Part shown: positions 37,667 to 47,228 of the stretch, piece after piece
Layout of the letters: each line of letters opens with the position of its first letter
How positions within the stretch are numbered: the stretch's first letter is position 1
NCBI RefSeq assembly: GCF_021608225.1
Contig: NZ_JAKIJS010000006.1
Coordinates: forward strand, 1 to 50,487
Direction of reading: 5' to 3'
Source of the DNA: Pseudalkalibacillus berkeleyi
GTDB taxonomy: Bacteria; Bacillota; Bacilli; Bacillales; Fictibacillaceae
DNA length: 50,487 nt
Translations under genes and position numbers: made by a program
Notes under the pieces: generated by a model
Seen by the model: the letters and a program-made list of their open reading frames with translations, nothing else
Told to the model about the DNA's origin: nothing
Databases searched by the model: none

Positions 37667-40156
37667 ATGATGCAAAAGGTTGGAGCCCATAGCAACCAAA
37701 TACTGAGAAAGTTTGTTCTTGTTGAAAGGTTGAAAAACAATATTTCCATGCATACAAGAGAAGCAATCATGAGAGTCCAGCGCGTTCTCATGCATTGGAG
37801 TTTAGTGTTATTTTGTACAGGCTTCTTACTTGGACGAGCCTTTATACTTACCGAATTATCTCCATTTGCCATTCCATTCTTTGGTGCAGTCTTATTATTA
37901 AAGCGTGAGCGAGCAGGAGTGGCAGCGATCGCATTGTTAGCAGGTGCATTAACAACCTTTGATAAAACCGGGTTGTTCATCTCCGTTGGCCTAGCCGTCT
38001 TCTTCGTTATAAATGCCATTACTACTAATCTAGTAAAACAAAGTTTCAAAATCCTACCGTATACGGTTGTAGCGGCAAGCTTCATAACTCGGATGAGTTT
38101 GCTAACTTTTGCCTCAGAGTCAATTACTACAGGGACAATGTTAATGGTTGCAATAGAAGCGGGATTAAGCGGTATACTCACGCTGATCTTCTTACAAAGC
38201 ATCCCTCTCCTTTCTATAAAGAAAATTCAACACTCCTTAAAAAATGAAGAGATTGTATGTTTTATTATCCTGCTCGCATCGGTTATGACAGGCACGATCG
38301 GTTGGCAAGTATACGATTTATCACTTGAACATATTTTGTCACGCTATCTCGTGTTAATCTTCGCTATTGTCGGTGGAACTGCGATTGGCGCAACAGTAGG
38401 GGTAGTAACAGGTCTTATATTAGGTCTTGCTAATATTGCGAGTCTCTATCAAATGAGTTTACTCGCATTTTCGGGGTTGTTAGGTGGTCTCCTAAAAGAA
38501 GGGAAGAAATTGGGGGTTGGTGTCGGTCTCTTTATAGGAACGATGTTAATTGGACTCTATGGCAATGAATCAGGCATGCTTTTCAATAGTTTTCTCGAAT
38601 CCTGCGTAGCGGTCGGTCTCTTTCTTCTAACGCCGAACAAAGCTATTTCAAAAATCTCTCGCTACATACCCGGGACGAAAGAATATAACCAAGAACAACA
38701 ACAGTATTTACGCAAGGTGAGGGACGTTACAGCAAACCGCGTAGAGCAATTCTCTCATTTGTTCCAAACCTTATCGAATAGTTTCTTAAATACGAGTGCT
38801 ACAACGATGTTGGAGGAAGAAGGGAAACGAGAGTTAGATATGTTTTTGAGTAATATCACTGAAAAAACATGTCAAAACTGCTTCAAGAAACGACATTGTT
38901 GGGTGAATAACTTTGAAGAGACGTATGGTTACATGGCAAATATTATGACCGAAACGACACCGAATGGAACATTGAAAGATCGAGGGTTACAAAAGGATTG
39001 GGAGCGACACTGCGTGCGGTCAAAGAAAGTCATTGATACGATCCAATATGAGCTCGGTCAATATCATGCGAACATCAAACTGAAACAGCAAGTGAAGGAA
39101 AGTAGAAGGCTTGTTGCAGAACAACTCCATGGTGTATCGCAAGTTATGGATAATTTCGCAAAAGAAATTCAACGTGAGAGAGAAAATCATCAAATACAAG
39201 AAGAACAAGTGAAATTAGCTTTAGATGATATTGGACTTGAGGTTGGAAACATTGAAATATATAACCTAGACAAGGGTAGCATTGACATCGAGATGAGTAT
39301 TCCATACTGCAATGGACGAGGAGAAGCCGAAAAGGTAATTGCTCCATTATTATCAGACATATTGGATGAAGCAATTGTCGTGAAAAATGAAGAATGCGCA
39401 GCTTATCCAAACGGTTACTGCCACGTCGTTTTCCGTTCATCACAAAACTTTGTGATTGAGACAGGTGTCGCAAGTGCAGCTAAAGGGGGCGCTTGGGTGT
39501 CTGGGGATAGTCATTCGACAATCGAGCTTGGAGTTGGAAAGTACGCTGTTGCGATTAGCGATGGTATGGGGAACGGGGAACGTGCTCATCTCGAGAGCAA
39601 TGAGACGTTAAAGCTTTTGCAGCAAATCCTACAGTCGGGGATCGATGAAACAACAGCAATTAAGTCTGTTAACTCAATTCTCTCACTAAGGACAACTGAT
39701 GAAATCTTTTCAACATTAGATCTTGCAATGATTGACCTCCAAGATGCCGCGGTACGATTTTTGAAGATCGGTTCAAGTCCAAGCTTCGTTAAACGAGCAG
39801 ATCAAGTCAGAATGATAGAAGCAAGTAATCTACCAATGGGCATTATTGAGGAGTTTGACGTTGAGGTGGTGAGTGATCAGTTAAAAGCAGGAGACTTCCT
39901 CATCATGATGAGCGATGGTATTTTCGAAGGTCCGAAGAATGTAGAAAATAAAGAAGCTTGGATCAAGCGTAAAATACGAGAAATCCATTCTGATGACCCT
40001 CAACTGATAGCTGACCTCCTTTTAGAAGAGGTCATTCGTACAGATTGTGGTCATATTGATGATGATATGACCGTCGTCGTAACGAAATTAAACCGCAATA
40101 TTCCTAAATGGTCGACGATCAGGTATCAGAATAAGGGGGAGCAGAAACAGGCTTAA
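37667..40156 (+). CDS. spoIIE: stage II sporulation protein E, serine phosphatase
   Basis: A membrane phosphatase that dephosphorylates SpoIIAA and so activates SigF in the forespore; it also helps polar septum formation with FtsZ. About ten membrane segments fill residues 35-325. The central regulatory and oligomerisation region includes CQNCFKKRHCW. A C-terminal PP2C-type domain (about 590-825) carries metal-binding aspartates in AISDGMGNGERAH, MMSDGI and DDDMTVVV. The start at 37667 follows GGTGGTGCGGGG; ATG at 37670 is equivalent. Length is 829. Confidence 0.97.
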   Translation: MMQKVGAHSNQILRKFVLVERLKNNISMHTREAIMRVQRVLMHWSLVLFCTGFLLGRAFILTELSPFAIPFFGAVLLLKRERAGVAAIALLAGALTTFDKTGLFISVGLAVFFVINAITTNLVKQSFKILPYTVVAASFITRMSLLTFASESITTGTMLMVAIEAGLSGILTLIFLQSIPLLSIKKIQHSLKNEEIVCFIILLASVMTGTIGWQVYDLSLEHILSRYLVLIFAIVGGTAIGATVGVVTGLILGLANIASLYQMSLLAFSGLLGGLLKEGKKLGVGVGLFIGTMLIGLYGNESGMLFNSFLESCVAVGLFLLTPNKAISKISRYIPGTKEYNQEQQQYLRKVRDVTANRVEQFSHLFQTLSNSFLNTSATTMLEEEGKRELDMFLSNITEKTCQNCFKKRHCWVNNFEETYGYMANIMTETTPNGTLKDRGLQKDWERHCVRSKKVIDTIQYELGQYHANIKLKQQVKESRRLVAEQLHGVSQVMDNFAKEIQRERENHQIQEEQVKLALDDIGLEVGNIEIYNLDKGSIDIEMSIPYCNGRGEAEKVIAPLLSDILDEAIVVKNEECAAYPNGYCHVVFRSSQNFVIETGVASAAKGGAWVSGDSHSTIELGVGKYAVAISDGMGNGERAHLESNETLKLLQQILQSGIDETTAIKSVNSILSLRTTDEIFSTLDLAMIDLQDAAVRFLKIGSSPSFVKRADQVRMIEASNLPMGIIEEFDVEVVSDQLKAGDFLIMMSDGIFEGPKNVENKEAWIKRKIREIHSDDPQLIADLLLEEVIRTDCGHIDDDMTVVVTKLNRNIPKWSTIRYQNKGEQKQA

Positions 40157-40293
40157 TTGATTTAAATGCTTATTGAAAGATAAGGAGATTCTAGCAATAT
40201 GCGAATGATAATACGAGACTCACCAAAACTAGTATAAATCCCTTCTCGGTTGACCATTATGGTAATAACAATTTGAGAGAGGGGATTTTTCGC

Positions 40294-41034
40294 ATGAGTA
40301 AAGGGACATTACGACAAATCTTACTGATTACAGATGGATGCTCGAATCAAGGTGAAGACCCAGTTGCCATTGCGGCATTAGCCCGTGAGAAAGGCGTTGC
40401 AATCAACGTCATTGGAATCTTATCGAAAAATGAAGCATACGGTGAGCATGGTTTGAAGGAAGTTGAAGATATAGCAATGAGCGGTGGTGGCGTTAGTCAA
40501 ATTGTATATGCAAATCAGCTTGCCCATACGGTGAAAATGGTTACACAAAAGGCGATGACGCAAACGATTCACGGTATGATCAATAAGGAGCTTACACACA
40601 TTTTAGGTGATGATCAACAAATGGAGGATCTTCCTCCAGATAAACGGGGACAAGTGATGGAAGTTGTCGATGAAATCGGCGAGACTGTTAACTTGGAAGT
40701 ATTGATCTTAGTTGATATTTCGGCGAGTATGGATGACAAATTGCCGACTGTTCAAGAATCGCTCATAGACTTATCCATCTCATTGAACTCAAGAGGTGGA
40801 CAGAATGTGTTCTCCATATTCGCATTTCCTGGTAAAAAACAATCAGTAGAAAAACTTCTAGATTGGACACCACAATTAGATACACTAGGGAAGTTATTCA
40901 AGAAAATCACAACGGGTGGTATTACGCCAACAGGACCGGCACTTCAAGAAGCGCTTGAACAGTTTTCGGAAAGGGGTTCTAAGCGCAAGTTTTTAGGTGA
41001 AGAAGATGAATACTTCGAAGAATCCGGAAGTTAA
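40294..41034 (+). CDS. yabS: YabS, VWA-domain protein
   Basis: A 246-residue von Willebrand factor A-type protein. A metal-site-like DISASMDD (residues about 145-152) begins the second half, with GGITPTGPALQEAL supplying the conserved Thr. The N-terminus also reads ILLITDGCSNQGEDP, resembling the later part of a VWA fold. Function unknown. GAGAGGGG precedes the ATG at 40294. It overlaps yabT by 29 bases, so YabS and the kinase YabT are probably coupled. Confidence 0.9.
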   Translation: MSKGTLRQILLITDGCSNQGEDPVAIAALAREKGVAINVIGILSKNEAYGEHGLKEVEDIAMSGGGVSQIVYANQLAHTVKMVTQKAMTQTIHGMINKELTHILGDDQQMEDLPPDKRGQVMEVVDEIGETVNLEVLILVDISASMDDKLPTVQESLIDLSISLNSRGGQNVFSIFAFPGKKQSVEKLLDWTPQLDTLGKLFKKITTGGITPTGPALQEALEQFSERGSKRKFLGEEDEYFEESGS

Positions 41035-41986
41035 TCTATCGCCAGGTGATCTCATAATAGGTAAGTGGAATCAGAATCATTACACGATTCTTCGGGAATT
41101 GGGTTCTGGAGCAACCGGGACGGTCTATCTGGCAAAGAGTAAACAGTCGAAGGTGGCTGTAAAAGTAAGTCATGATACGCTGTCGATTACCTCAGAAGTA
41201 AACGTGTTGAAGCATCTATCTAAGGTCCAGGGAAAAACGCTTGGACCTTCTTTCGTCGAAATGGATGATTGGAGGACGCCTAAAGGTACATTCCCATTCT
41301 ATGTAATGGAGTATGTACAGGGGGAGTCACTTTTCGTATTCATGCGTCAAAGGAAAGAAGAATGGTTTGGCATCCTGATTCTGCAACTATTAAGAGATTT
41401 GGCTGACCTTCATAAGTCAGGTTGGGTCTTTGGTGATTTGAAACCCGATAACTTACTCATTACAGGACCTCCGCCGAAAATCCGCTGGCTTGATGTAGGT
41501 GGTACGACAATGATGGGAAGAGCGATCAAGGAGTATACGGAATTCTTTGACCGTGGTTATTGGGGGATGGGATCGAGAAAGGCGGAACCGACCTATGACT
41601 TATTTGCTGTCGCTATGATTATAATGAACTTCGCCTACCCGAAACGGTTTGATAAGAAAGAAGGTGGGTGGCAACAGCTTCAGAAGTTGATTGATCATAA
41701 CCGTTCGCTCAAAAAGTACAGAAAAATCTTATATAAAGCGCTACATGGACAATATGCAACAGCAGATGCAATGAAGGATGATTTGCTGGAATATTATTCT
41801 AGAAAATCATCATCACAAGCGATACCGAAAAAAAGCCCCACCCCAAAACCAACTCCTAAAGGTTCGACTAAAGGACGTTATCAAAGAAAGAAATCAAAAC
41901 GTAAAAGGCAAATTACAGAAACGATGCTCATCTTTCTGTTCTTACTAGCTTTTTACATTGTCTATTTAATCGGAAATACGGTGTAA
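41006..41986 (+). CDS. yabT: sporulation Ser/Thr protein kinase YabT
   Basis: A Hanks-type kinase of 326 residues with one C-terminal membrane segment (about 306-324). Glycine-rich ELGSGATGTVYL, catalytic Lys in VAVKVSH and the catalytic loop VFGDLKPDNLLI are present. The metal motif reads LDVGG instead of the usual DFG. A basic Lys/Arg-rich stretch before the membrane segment could bind DNA, as reported for B. subtilis YabT, which phosphorylates RecA during spore development. AGGTGAAG precedes the ATG at 41006, inside yabS. Confidence 0.93.
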   Translation: MNTSKNPEVNLSPGDLIIGKWNQNHYTILRELGSGATGTVYLAKSKQSKVAVKVSHDTLSITSEVNVLKHLSKVQGKTLGPSFVEMDDWRTPKGTFPFYVMEYVQGESLFVFMRQRKEEWFGILILQLLRDLADLHKSGWVFGDLKPDNLLITGPPPKIRWLDVGGTTMMGRAIKEYTEFFDRGYWGMGSRKAEPTYDLFAVAMIIMNFAYPKRFDKKEGGWQQLQKLIDHNRSLKKYRKILYKALHGQYATADAMKDDLLEYYSRKSSSQAIPKKSPTPKPTPKGSTKGRYQRKKSKRKRQITETMLIFLFLLAFYIVYLIGNTV

Positions 41987-41996
41987 GCTCTTACCA

Positions 41997-42005
41997 TGTT
42001 ATAAT
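41997..42005 (+). promoter_or_regulatory. extended -10 promoter before tilS
   Basis: TGTTATAAT is a perfect TGn-extended -10, 225 bases before the tilS start. The family A repeat at 42090 would lie in the transcribed leader. Confidence 0.5.
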
Positions 42006-42089
42006 GACCTTACATTTAGGAAGCGAGGTGATGACGCTCGTTTCTTTGGATAGATAAGAAAGTATAATTTTTTGGTCACTTAGATGTAA

Positions 42090-42203
42090 TGTCTAGCTTC
42101 AGCACCCAGTCATTTGGATCACTTCAGTCCTCCTGCGGCGGCAACAGCCTCCTCGTCGGACTTCCAGTGACCTTCATGACTAAGAAGGGTGCTTGCGCTT
42201 TTC
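42090..42203. repeat. family A structured repeat in the tilS leader (A3)
   Basis: TGTCTAGCT to GCGCTTTTC. Helices are GCACCC / GGGTGC, AGTCAT / ATGACT, GGATCACT / AGTGACC and AGTCC / GGACT. It ends 13 bases before the tilS Shine-Dalgarno. An ORF call that extends tilS upstream to 42089 runs through this element and is wrong. Confidence 0.88.
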
Positions 42204-42229
42204 TTTACATATATAAAGGAGACTTCTCC

Positions 42230-43630
42230 ATGTTCGAGGAAGTAGACAAGTTTATTGAAAGAAAAAAGCTCGTAAGGTCAGGTGCTGTCATTGTTGTTGG
42301 TGTGTCTGGTGGCCCTGATTCAATGGCATTACTCCATTATTTGTCCATGAAACGGAAGGGTTGGGGTTTAACAATCGTTGCTGCACATATGGATCATATG
42401 TTTAGAGGAGAAGGATCGGTTGAGGATGCTCAATTCGTAAAGAGGTATTGCCAGGAGCATTCGATAGAATTTGAACAAACGAGAAAGAATCTTCCACAAT
42501 ATATACAAGAGACAGGTTCATCACCGCAGCTGGCGTCACGCAAATTGAGATATCAATTTTATGATGGCGTGATGAAGGCCTACCAAGCGGATTATCTTGC
42601 CCTAGCCCATCATGGGGATGATCAGATTGAAACAATGATGATGAATATCGTTCGAGGTACAAGTGCTGCTGGTTTATCTGGCATCCCATTGAGTCGGCCT
42701 TTTTCAACAGGTATGATTATCCGCCCCTTGCTAGAAGTAACGAAGGATCAAATTTTGAAATATTGTGATGTTCATTCCGTTCCCTTTCGTAATGATCCGA
42801 GTAACGCGGAGTCCAAATATACAAGAAATAGATTTAGAAAAGAAATCCTTCCATTTTTGAAAGAGGAAAATACACATGTTCACTTGAAATTTCAATCGTT
42901 AAGTGAGGCTGTTTCCGAAGATGAACAATATTTGAGGAAGCAAACGGAGGACGCATTAGGAAATGTTATTTTGAAAAAGTGTGACAAAGAATTGACATTG
43001 TCTGTACGACCTTTTCTCAAGATGGCAATTCCTTTACAAAGAAGAGGGATTCATCTAATATTAAACTATCTTTATCCAACAAACCAAGAGAATATTATAT
43101 CTAATCATATCAAGGATTGTTTGCAGCTGATCAAGTCGGAGAACCCATCAAGTGAAATACACCTTCCGAATGGATTATTCGTACGTCGTTCATATGAGAA
43201 GTGTACCTTTTCATTTGACCCCAATGATCATCACTTACCTTACCGTTTTGCTCTTATAGAGGGTGAGGTCCATCAAGTACCGATAGGAAAGTTAACATTT
43301 CTGCCGAAAAGCAGAATGAAGACCGACAAAAGAGGGAAAGATTATTTAGTGTTTGCACCAACCCAGGTTAACTTCCCTCTCTTCGTAAGAACAAGGGAAA
43401 ATGGAGATCGACTCCAGCCAGCAGGTGTCCAAGGGTCTCGTAAAGTGAAAGACGTATTCATTGATGCGAAAGTACCGAAGCACCTTCGGGATGTTTGGCC
43501 GATTGTTGTGGATTCGACTGGTAAGATCATTTGGATTCCAGGAATCAAGCATGCAGAACTACCACCCCCTACGGGTGCCGAGGATGATTGGATGTTATTA
43601 TCTTTTGAAAATACGAGGCATGAGGTCTAG
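42230..43630 (+). CDS. tilS: tRNA(Ile)-lysidine synthase
   Basis: Converts C34 of tRNA-Ile(CAU) to lysidine so that it reads AUA. The PP-loop VSGGPDSMALLHY lies near residues 25-37, HMDHMFRGEGS near 57, and the N-terminal ATPase domain ends near 230. TilS substrate and C-terminal domains follow (about 370-460). The ATG at 42230 follows AAAGGAGA. Length is 466. It precedes hprT and ftsH as in B. subtilis, where these genes are linked. Confidence 0.96.
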   Translation: MFEEVDKFIERKKLVRSGAVIVVGVSGGPDSMALLHYLSMKRKGWGLTIVAAHMDHMFRGEGSVEDAQFVKRYCQEHSIEFEQTRKNLPQYIQETGSSPQLASRKLRYQFYDGVMKAYQADYLALAHHGDDQIETMMMNIVRGTSAAGLSGIPLSRPFSTGMIIRPLLEVTKDQILKYCDVHSVPFRNDPSNAESKYTRNRFRKEILPFLKEENTHVHLKFQSLSEAVSEDEQYLRKQTEDALGNVILKKCDKELTLSVRPFLKMAIPLQRRGIHLILNYLYPTNQENIISNHIKDCLQLIKSENPSSEIHLPNGLFVRRSYEKCTFSFDPNDHHLPYRFALIEGEVHQVPIGKLTFLPKSRMKTDKRGKDYLVFAPTQVNFPLFVRTRENGDRLQPAGVQGSRKVKDVFIDAKVPKHLRDVWPIVVDSTGKIIWIPGIKHAELPPPTGAEDDWMLLSFENTRHEV

Positions 43631-43645
43631 GAGGAATACATACTT

Positions 43646-44188
43646 ATGAGAAACGATATGGAAGAGATCTTGATTTCTGAAGAAGAAATTCAAGAAAAGG
43701 TCCAGGAGCTAGCAGCACAACTATCAGAAGAATATAAGGATCGTTTTCCACTCGTGATTGGAGTTTTGAAAGGTGCACTACCTTTCATGGCTGATCTAGT
43801 CAAACGCATGGACATCCATGTTGAGCTTGATTTTATGGATGTATCTAGCTACGGAAATTCAACGGTTTCTTCAGGAGAGGTTAAGATTGTAAAAGATTTG
43901 AACACTTCAATGGAAGGCCGTGACGTACTCATTGTCGAAGATATTATCGACAGTGGTTTAACATTGAATTATCTTGTTGAGTTGTTTAAGCATCGAAAAG
44001 CTAACTCTATTAAGATTGTAACTTTGCTTGATAAACCAACTGGCCGAAAGGTTGATCTCAAGCCTGATACTGCTGGATTTATTGTTCCAGATGCATTTGT
44101 AGTAGGTTATGGGTTAGACTTTGCGGAGCGTTATCGAAATTTACCATTTATAGGTGTATTGAAGCCTGAAATTTACCAAAACCAGTAA
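43646..44188 (+). CDS. hprT: hypoxanthine-guanine phosphoribosyltransferase
   Basis: Purine salvage enzyme using PRPP, 180 residues. [29 protein letters not shown] and the PRPP loop [14 protein letters not shown] are intact, and the purine-binding [12 protein letters not shown] lies near the C-terminus. TAGGAGGAAT precedes the ATG, 15 bases after tilS. In B. subtilis HprT and TilS also jointly activate ftsH transcription. Confidence 0.97.
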   Translation: MRNDMEEILISEEEIQEKVQELAAQLSEEYKDRFPLVIGVLKGALPFMADLVKRMDIHVELDFMDVSSYGNSTVSSGEVKIVKDLNTSMEGRDVLIVEDIIDSGLTLNYLVELFKHRKANSIKIVTLLDKPTGRKVDLKPDTAGFIVPDAFVVGYGLDFAERYRNLPFIGVLKPEIYQNQ

Positions 44189-44265
44189 AGTCATATTGTT
44201 GTGAATAAATGAACACGTATGGTACTATAATTATTGATTTGCTTGTATGCGAGAGGAGGTAAGGG

Positions 44266-46224
44266 ATGAATCGCATCTTTAGAAATACAATCTTTTATTT
44301 ATTAATATTCCTTGTCGTTGTAGGTATAGTGAGCTTTTTCAATGGCAGTAACAACGACGTGAAACAATTAAGATACGACGAATTTAAACAGGAATTACAA
44401 AAAGGTGAAGTAGACTCCCTATCCATGCAACCTAAGAATCAGGTGTATGTATTAAAGGGGCAACTTAACTCCTATAAGGATGAAGAGTTCTTTACAACGA
44501 ACATTCCACCAGCTTTAACGGAAGAAGTGGTCGCACTTTCCGAGGAAGCAAAAGTTCAATTGGAAGTACAAGAAGCAGAAGGAACGAGCGGTTGGGTAAC
44601 TTTCTTTACCTCGATTATTCCGTTTGTCATCATATTTATCTTATTCTTCTTCTTACTTAACCAAGCTCAAGGTGGCGGTAGCCGTGTTATGAACTTTGGT
44701 AAAAGTAAGGCAAAGCTTTATAGCGAAGAAAAGAAGAAAGTTACATTTAAAGATGTAGCTGGCGCAGATGAAGAAAAGCAAGAACTTGTTGAGGTTGTTG
44801 AATTCTTGAAAGACCCTCGTAAGTTCGCTGCACTAGGTGCTCGTATTCCGAAGGGTGTCTTACTTGTAGGACCTCCTGGTACTGGTAAAACATTGTTAGC
44901 GAGAGCTGTCGCTGGAGAAGCTGGCGTGCCGTTCTTCTCAATCAGTGGTTCAGACTTCGTTGAAATGTTTGTCGGTGTCGGTGCATCTCGTGTCCGTGAC
45001 TTGTTCGAAAATGCCAAGAAAAACGCACCATGTATCATTTTCATTGATGAAATTGATGCCGTTGGTCGTCAACGTGGCGCAGGACTAGGCGGCGGTCACG
45101 ACGAACGTGAACAAACGCTAAACCAATTGCTTGTTGAAATGGATGGTTTCAGTGCAAATGAAGGTATCATCATTGTAGCGGCAACGAACAGACCAGATAT
45201 TTTAGACCCTGCATTACTACGTCCTGGTCGTTTCGACCGTCAAATTCCTGTCGGCCGTCCAGATGTTAAAGGTCGTGAAGCGGTCCTTAAGGTCCATGCG
45301 CGAAACAAACCGTTAGCAGACGAAGTCGATATGAAGACGATCGCAATGAGAACACCAGGATTTTCTGGTGCCGACTTAGAAAACTTATTAAATGAAGCTG
45401 CTCTAGTAGCTGCTCGAAGAAATAAGAAGAAAGTCGATATGGAAGACATTGACGAGGCAACAGACCGAGTCATTGCTGGACCAGCTAAGAAAAGCCGTGT
45501 CATTTCCAAAAAGGAAAAAGATATCGTTGCTTATCACGAAGCCGGTCATACAATTATCGGGCTTGCGCTCGATAATGCCGAAATTGTACACAAAGTTACA
45601 ATTGTTCCACGTGGTCAAGCTGGTGGATATGCAGTGACACTTCCGAAAGAAGACCGTTACTTCATGACGAAACCAGAATTGATTGATAAGATTATCGGTC
45701 TTCTTGGAGGCCGCGTAGCTGAAGAAGTCACATTCGGTGAAGCAAGTACGGGAGCAAGTAATGACTTCCAACGTGCTACAGGTATTGCGCGGAAAATGGT
45801 AACTGAATTCGGTATGAGTGAAAAATTAGGTCCTATGCAATTTGGTCAAGGATCTGGTGGGAATGTATTCCTTGGTAGAGATATTCAAAATGAACAGAAC
45901 TACAGTGATGCAATCGCTCATGACATTGATCTAGAAGTACAAAAGATCATCATGGAAGCATATAACCGTTGTAGAGAAGTTCTTTTAGAGAACCAAGATA
46001 AGCTGAACTTGATTGCTGAGACGTTGAAAGAAGTTGAGACGCTCGATCAAGAACAAATTAAATCCCTATACGAAACAGGCAAAATGCCAGAGGGATATGT
46101 TATGCCTGAAAAGAAAGAACAAGCTTCTGACGATGATGTGAAAGTTAACATCAATAAGAAAGAAGAAAATACAACAGACGATTCCGAAGATACAAATGAT
46201 TCGGATCAGAACAATAAAGAATAA
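44266..46224 (+). CDS. ftsH: ATP-dependent zinc metalloprotease FtsH
   Basis: A membrane-anchored AAA protease of 652 residues. Two membrane segments lie at about 5-25 and 110-132, flanking a small extracellular domain. Walker A GPPGTGKT starts near residue 203, Walker B reads [12 protein letters not shown], and the arginine-finger region LLRPGRFDR follows. The zinc site HEAGH begins near residue 424. The tail is acidic and Asn/Asp-rich. AGAGGAGGTAAGG precedes the ATG. A TATAAT occurs at 44226 without a clear -35. Confidence 0.98.
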   Translation: MNRIFRNTIFYLLIFLVVVGIVSFFNGSNNDVKQLRYDEFKQELQKGEVDSLSMQPKNQVYVLKGQLNSYKDEEFFTTNIPPALTEEVVALSEEAKVQLEVQEAEGTSGWVTFFTSIIPFVIIFILFFFLLNQAQGGGSRVMNFGKSKAKLYSEEKKKVTFKDVAGADEEKQELVEVVEFLKDPRKFAALGARIPKGVLLVGPPGTGKTLLARAVAGEAGVPFFSISGSDFVEMFVGVGASRVRDLFENAKKNAPCIIFIDEIDAVGRQRGAGLGGGHDEREQTLNQLLVEMDGFSANEGIIIVAATNRPDILDPALLRPGRFDRQIPVGRPDVKGREAVLKVHARNKPLADEVDMKTIAMRTPGFSGADLENLLNEAALVAARRNKKKVDMEDIDEATDRVIAGPAKKSRVISKKEKDIVAYHEAGHTIIGLALDNAEIVHKVTIVPRGQAGGYAVTLPKEDRYFMTKPELIDKIIGLLGGRVAEEVTFGEASTGASNDFQRATGIARKMVTEFGMSEKLGPMQFGQGSGGNVFLGRDIQNEQNYSDAIAHDIDLEVQKIIMEAYNRCREVLLENQDKLNLIAETLKEVETLDQEQIKSLYETGKMPEGYVMPEKKEQASDDDVKVNINKKEENTTDDSEDTNDSDQNNKE

Positions 46225-46238
46225 TACTGTTCGGTCAG

Positions 46239-46270
46239 AAAAGGGTGTCCACTTCGGACATCCTTTTCTT
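46239..46270 (+). terminator. terminator of the tilS-hprT-ftsH unit
   Basis: AAAAGGGTGTCC / GGACATCCTTTT with loop ACTTC. Confidence 0.92.
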
Positions 46271-46284
46271 AATCTAAGGCTCTC

Positions 46285-46332
46285 TTTCAACAATCTGTTA
46301 CAAGGGCAACAATGTATATGAAAACAGCCTTT
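46285..46332. repeat. solitary tail of the 20731 element
   Basis: TTTCAACAATCTGTTACAA and GAAAACAGCC match the tail after 20866 and the copy at 25861; the remaining body is absent. Confidence 0.7.
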
Positions 46333-46436
46333 TGTAATTAAAGAGGAATAGTACAGTAACGTTATTTTTTTGCGCGTGTTTTCATATTGTGTTTGTGTTA
46401 TAACTAAAGAAAATGGTATAGATAGTGGGGAATAAC

Positions 46437-47210
46437 ATGATTCTAGTAATGGATGTAGGGAATACGAATATCGTCCTCGGCGTTTACGAAGGGGATGAGT
46501 TGAAATATCATTGGCGTGTCGGAACGAGCAAAAAGAAGTCTGAAGATGAGTACGGTATGTTTATTTCTAATCTACTGACGCATGTTGGTTTAAATTTCAA
46601 GAGCATAGATGGAATCATATTATCATCTGTCGTACCGCCACTCATGTTTCCACTTGAAAAAATGTGCGAAAAGTATTTTAACCTTAAACCTCTAGTCATT
46701 GGCCCAGGTATCAAAACAGGTTTGAACATAAAGACTGAAAATCCAAGAGAAGTCGGTGCTGATCGAATTGTGAATGCTGTCGCAGCACTGCATGAATACG
46801 CGAGCCCATTGATCATTGTAGATTTTGGAACCGCGACAACATATTGTTATATTGACGAACAGAACCATTACTTAGGAGGGGCAATTTCCCCTGGTATAGG
46901 TATATCAACAGAGGCCTTATATACAAATGCAGCTAAATTACCTCGTATTGAAATCATGAAACCTGAAAACGTTGTAGGGAAAAATACCGTGAGTGCGATG
47001 CAAGCCGGCATTTTTTATGGATATGTTGGTCAAGTTGAAGGAATAGTACAACGGATGAAAGACCAATCAGGTACAAATCCAACGGTTATCGCTACTGGTG
47101 GACTTGCTCACCTAATTGGTGATGAATCAAACATCATTGACGTTGTGGATCCATTCTTGACATTAAAAGGATTACAACTGATCTATCAGAAAAATACAGA
47201 TGCATATTAA
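46437..47210 (+). CDS. coaX: type III pantothenate kinase
   Basis: First step of coenzyme A synthesis, 257 residues, an ASKHA-fold kinase. Phosphate-1 motif [15 protein letters not shown] at the N-terminus, substrate-binding [15 protein letters not shown] near residue 100, and [13 protein letters not shown] near 125 are intact. The ATG at 46437 gives the usual start directly before ILVMDVGN; an in-frame upstream start at 46425 is rejected. hslO follows after 18 bases. Confidence 0.97.
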   Translation: MILVMDVGNTNIVLGVYEGDELKYHWRVGTSKKKSEDEYGMFISNLLTHVGLNFKSIDGIILSSVVPPLMFPLEKMCEKYFNLKPLVIGPGIKTGLNIKTENPREVGADRIVNAVAALHEYASPLIIVDFGTATTYCYIDEQNHYLGGAISPGIGISTEALYTNAAKLPRIEIMKPENVVGKNTVSAMQAGIFYGYVGQVEGIVQRMKDQSGTNPTVIATGGLAHLIGDESNIIDVVDPFLTLKGLQLIYQKNTDAY

Positions 47211-47228
47211 GAAAGGAAGTTTCACATC

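Noticed and set aside
37648-38202. 184-residue ORF antisense to spoIIE
   Set aside because: Shadow of the membrane domain of spoIIE; no promoter or ribosome binding site seen on that strand.
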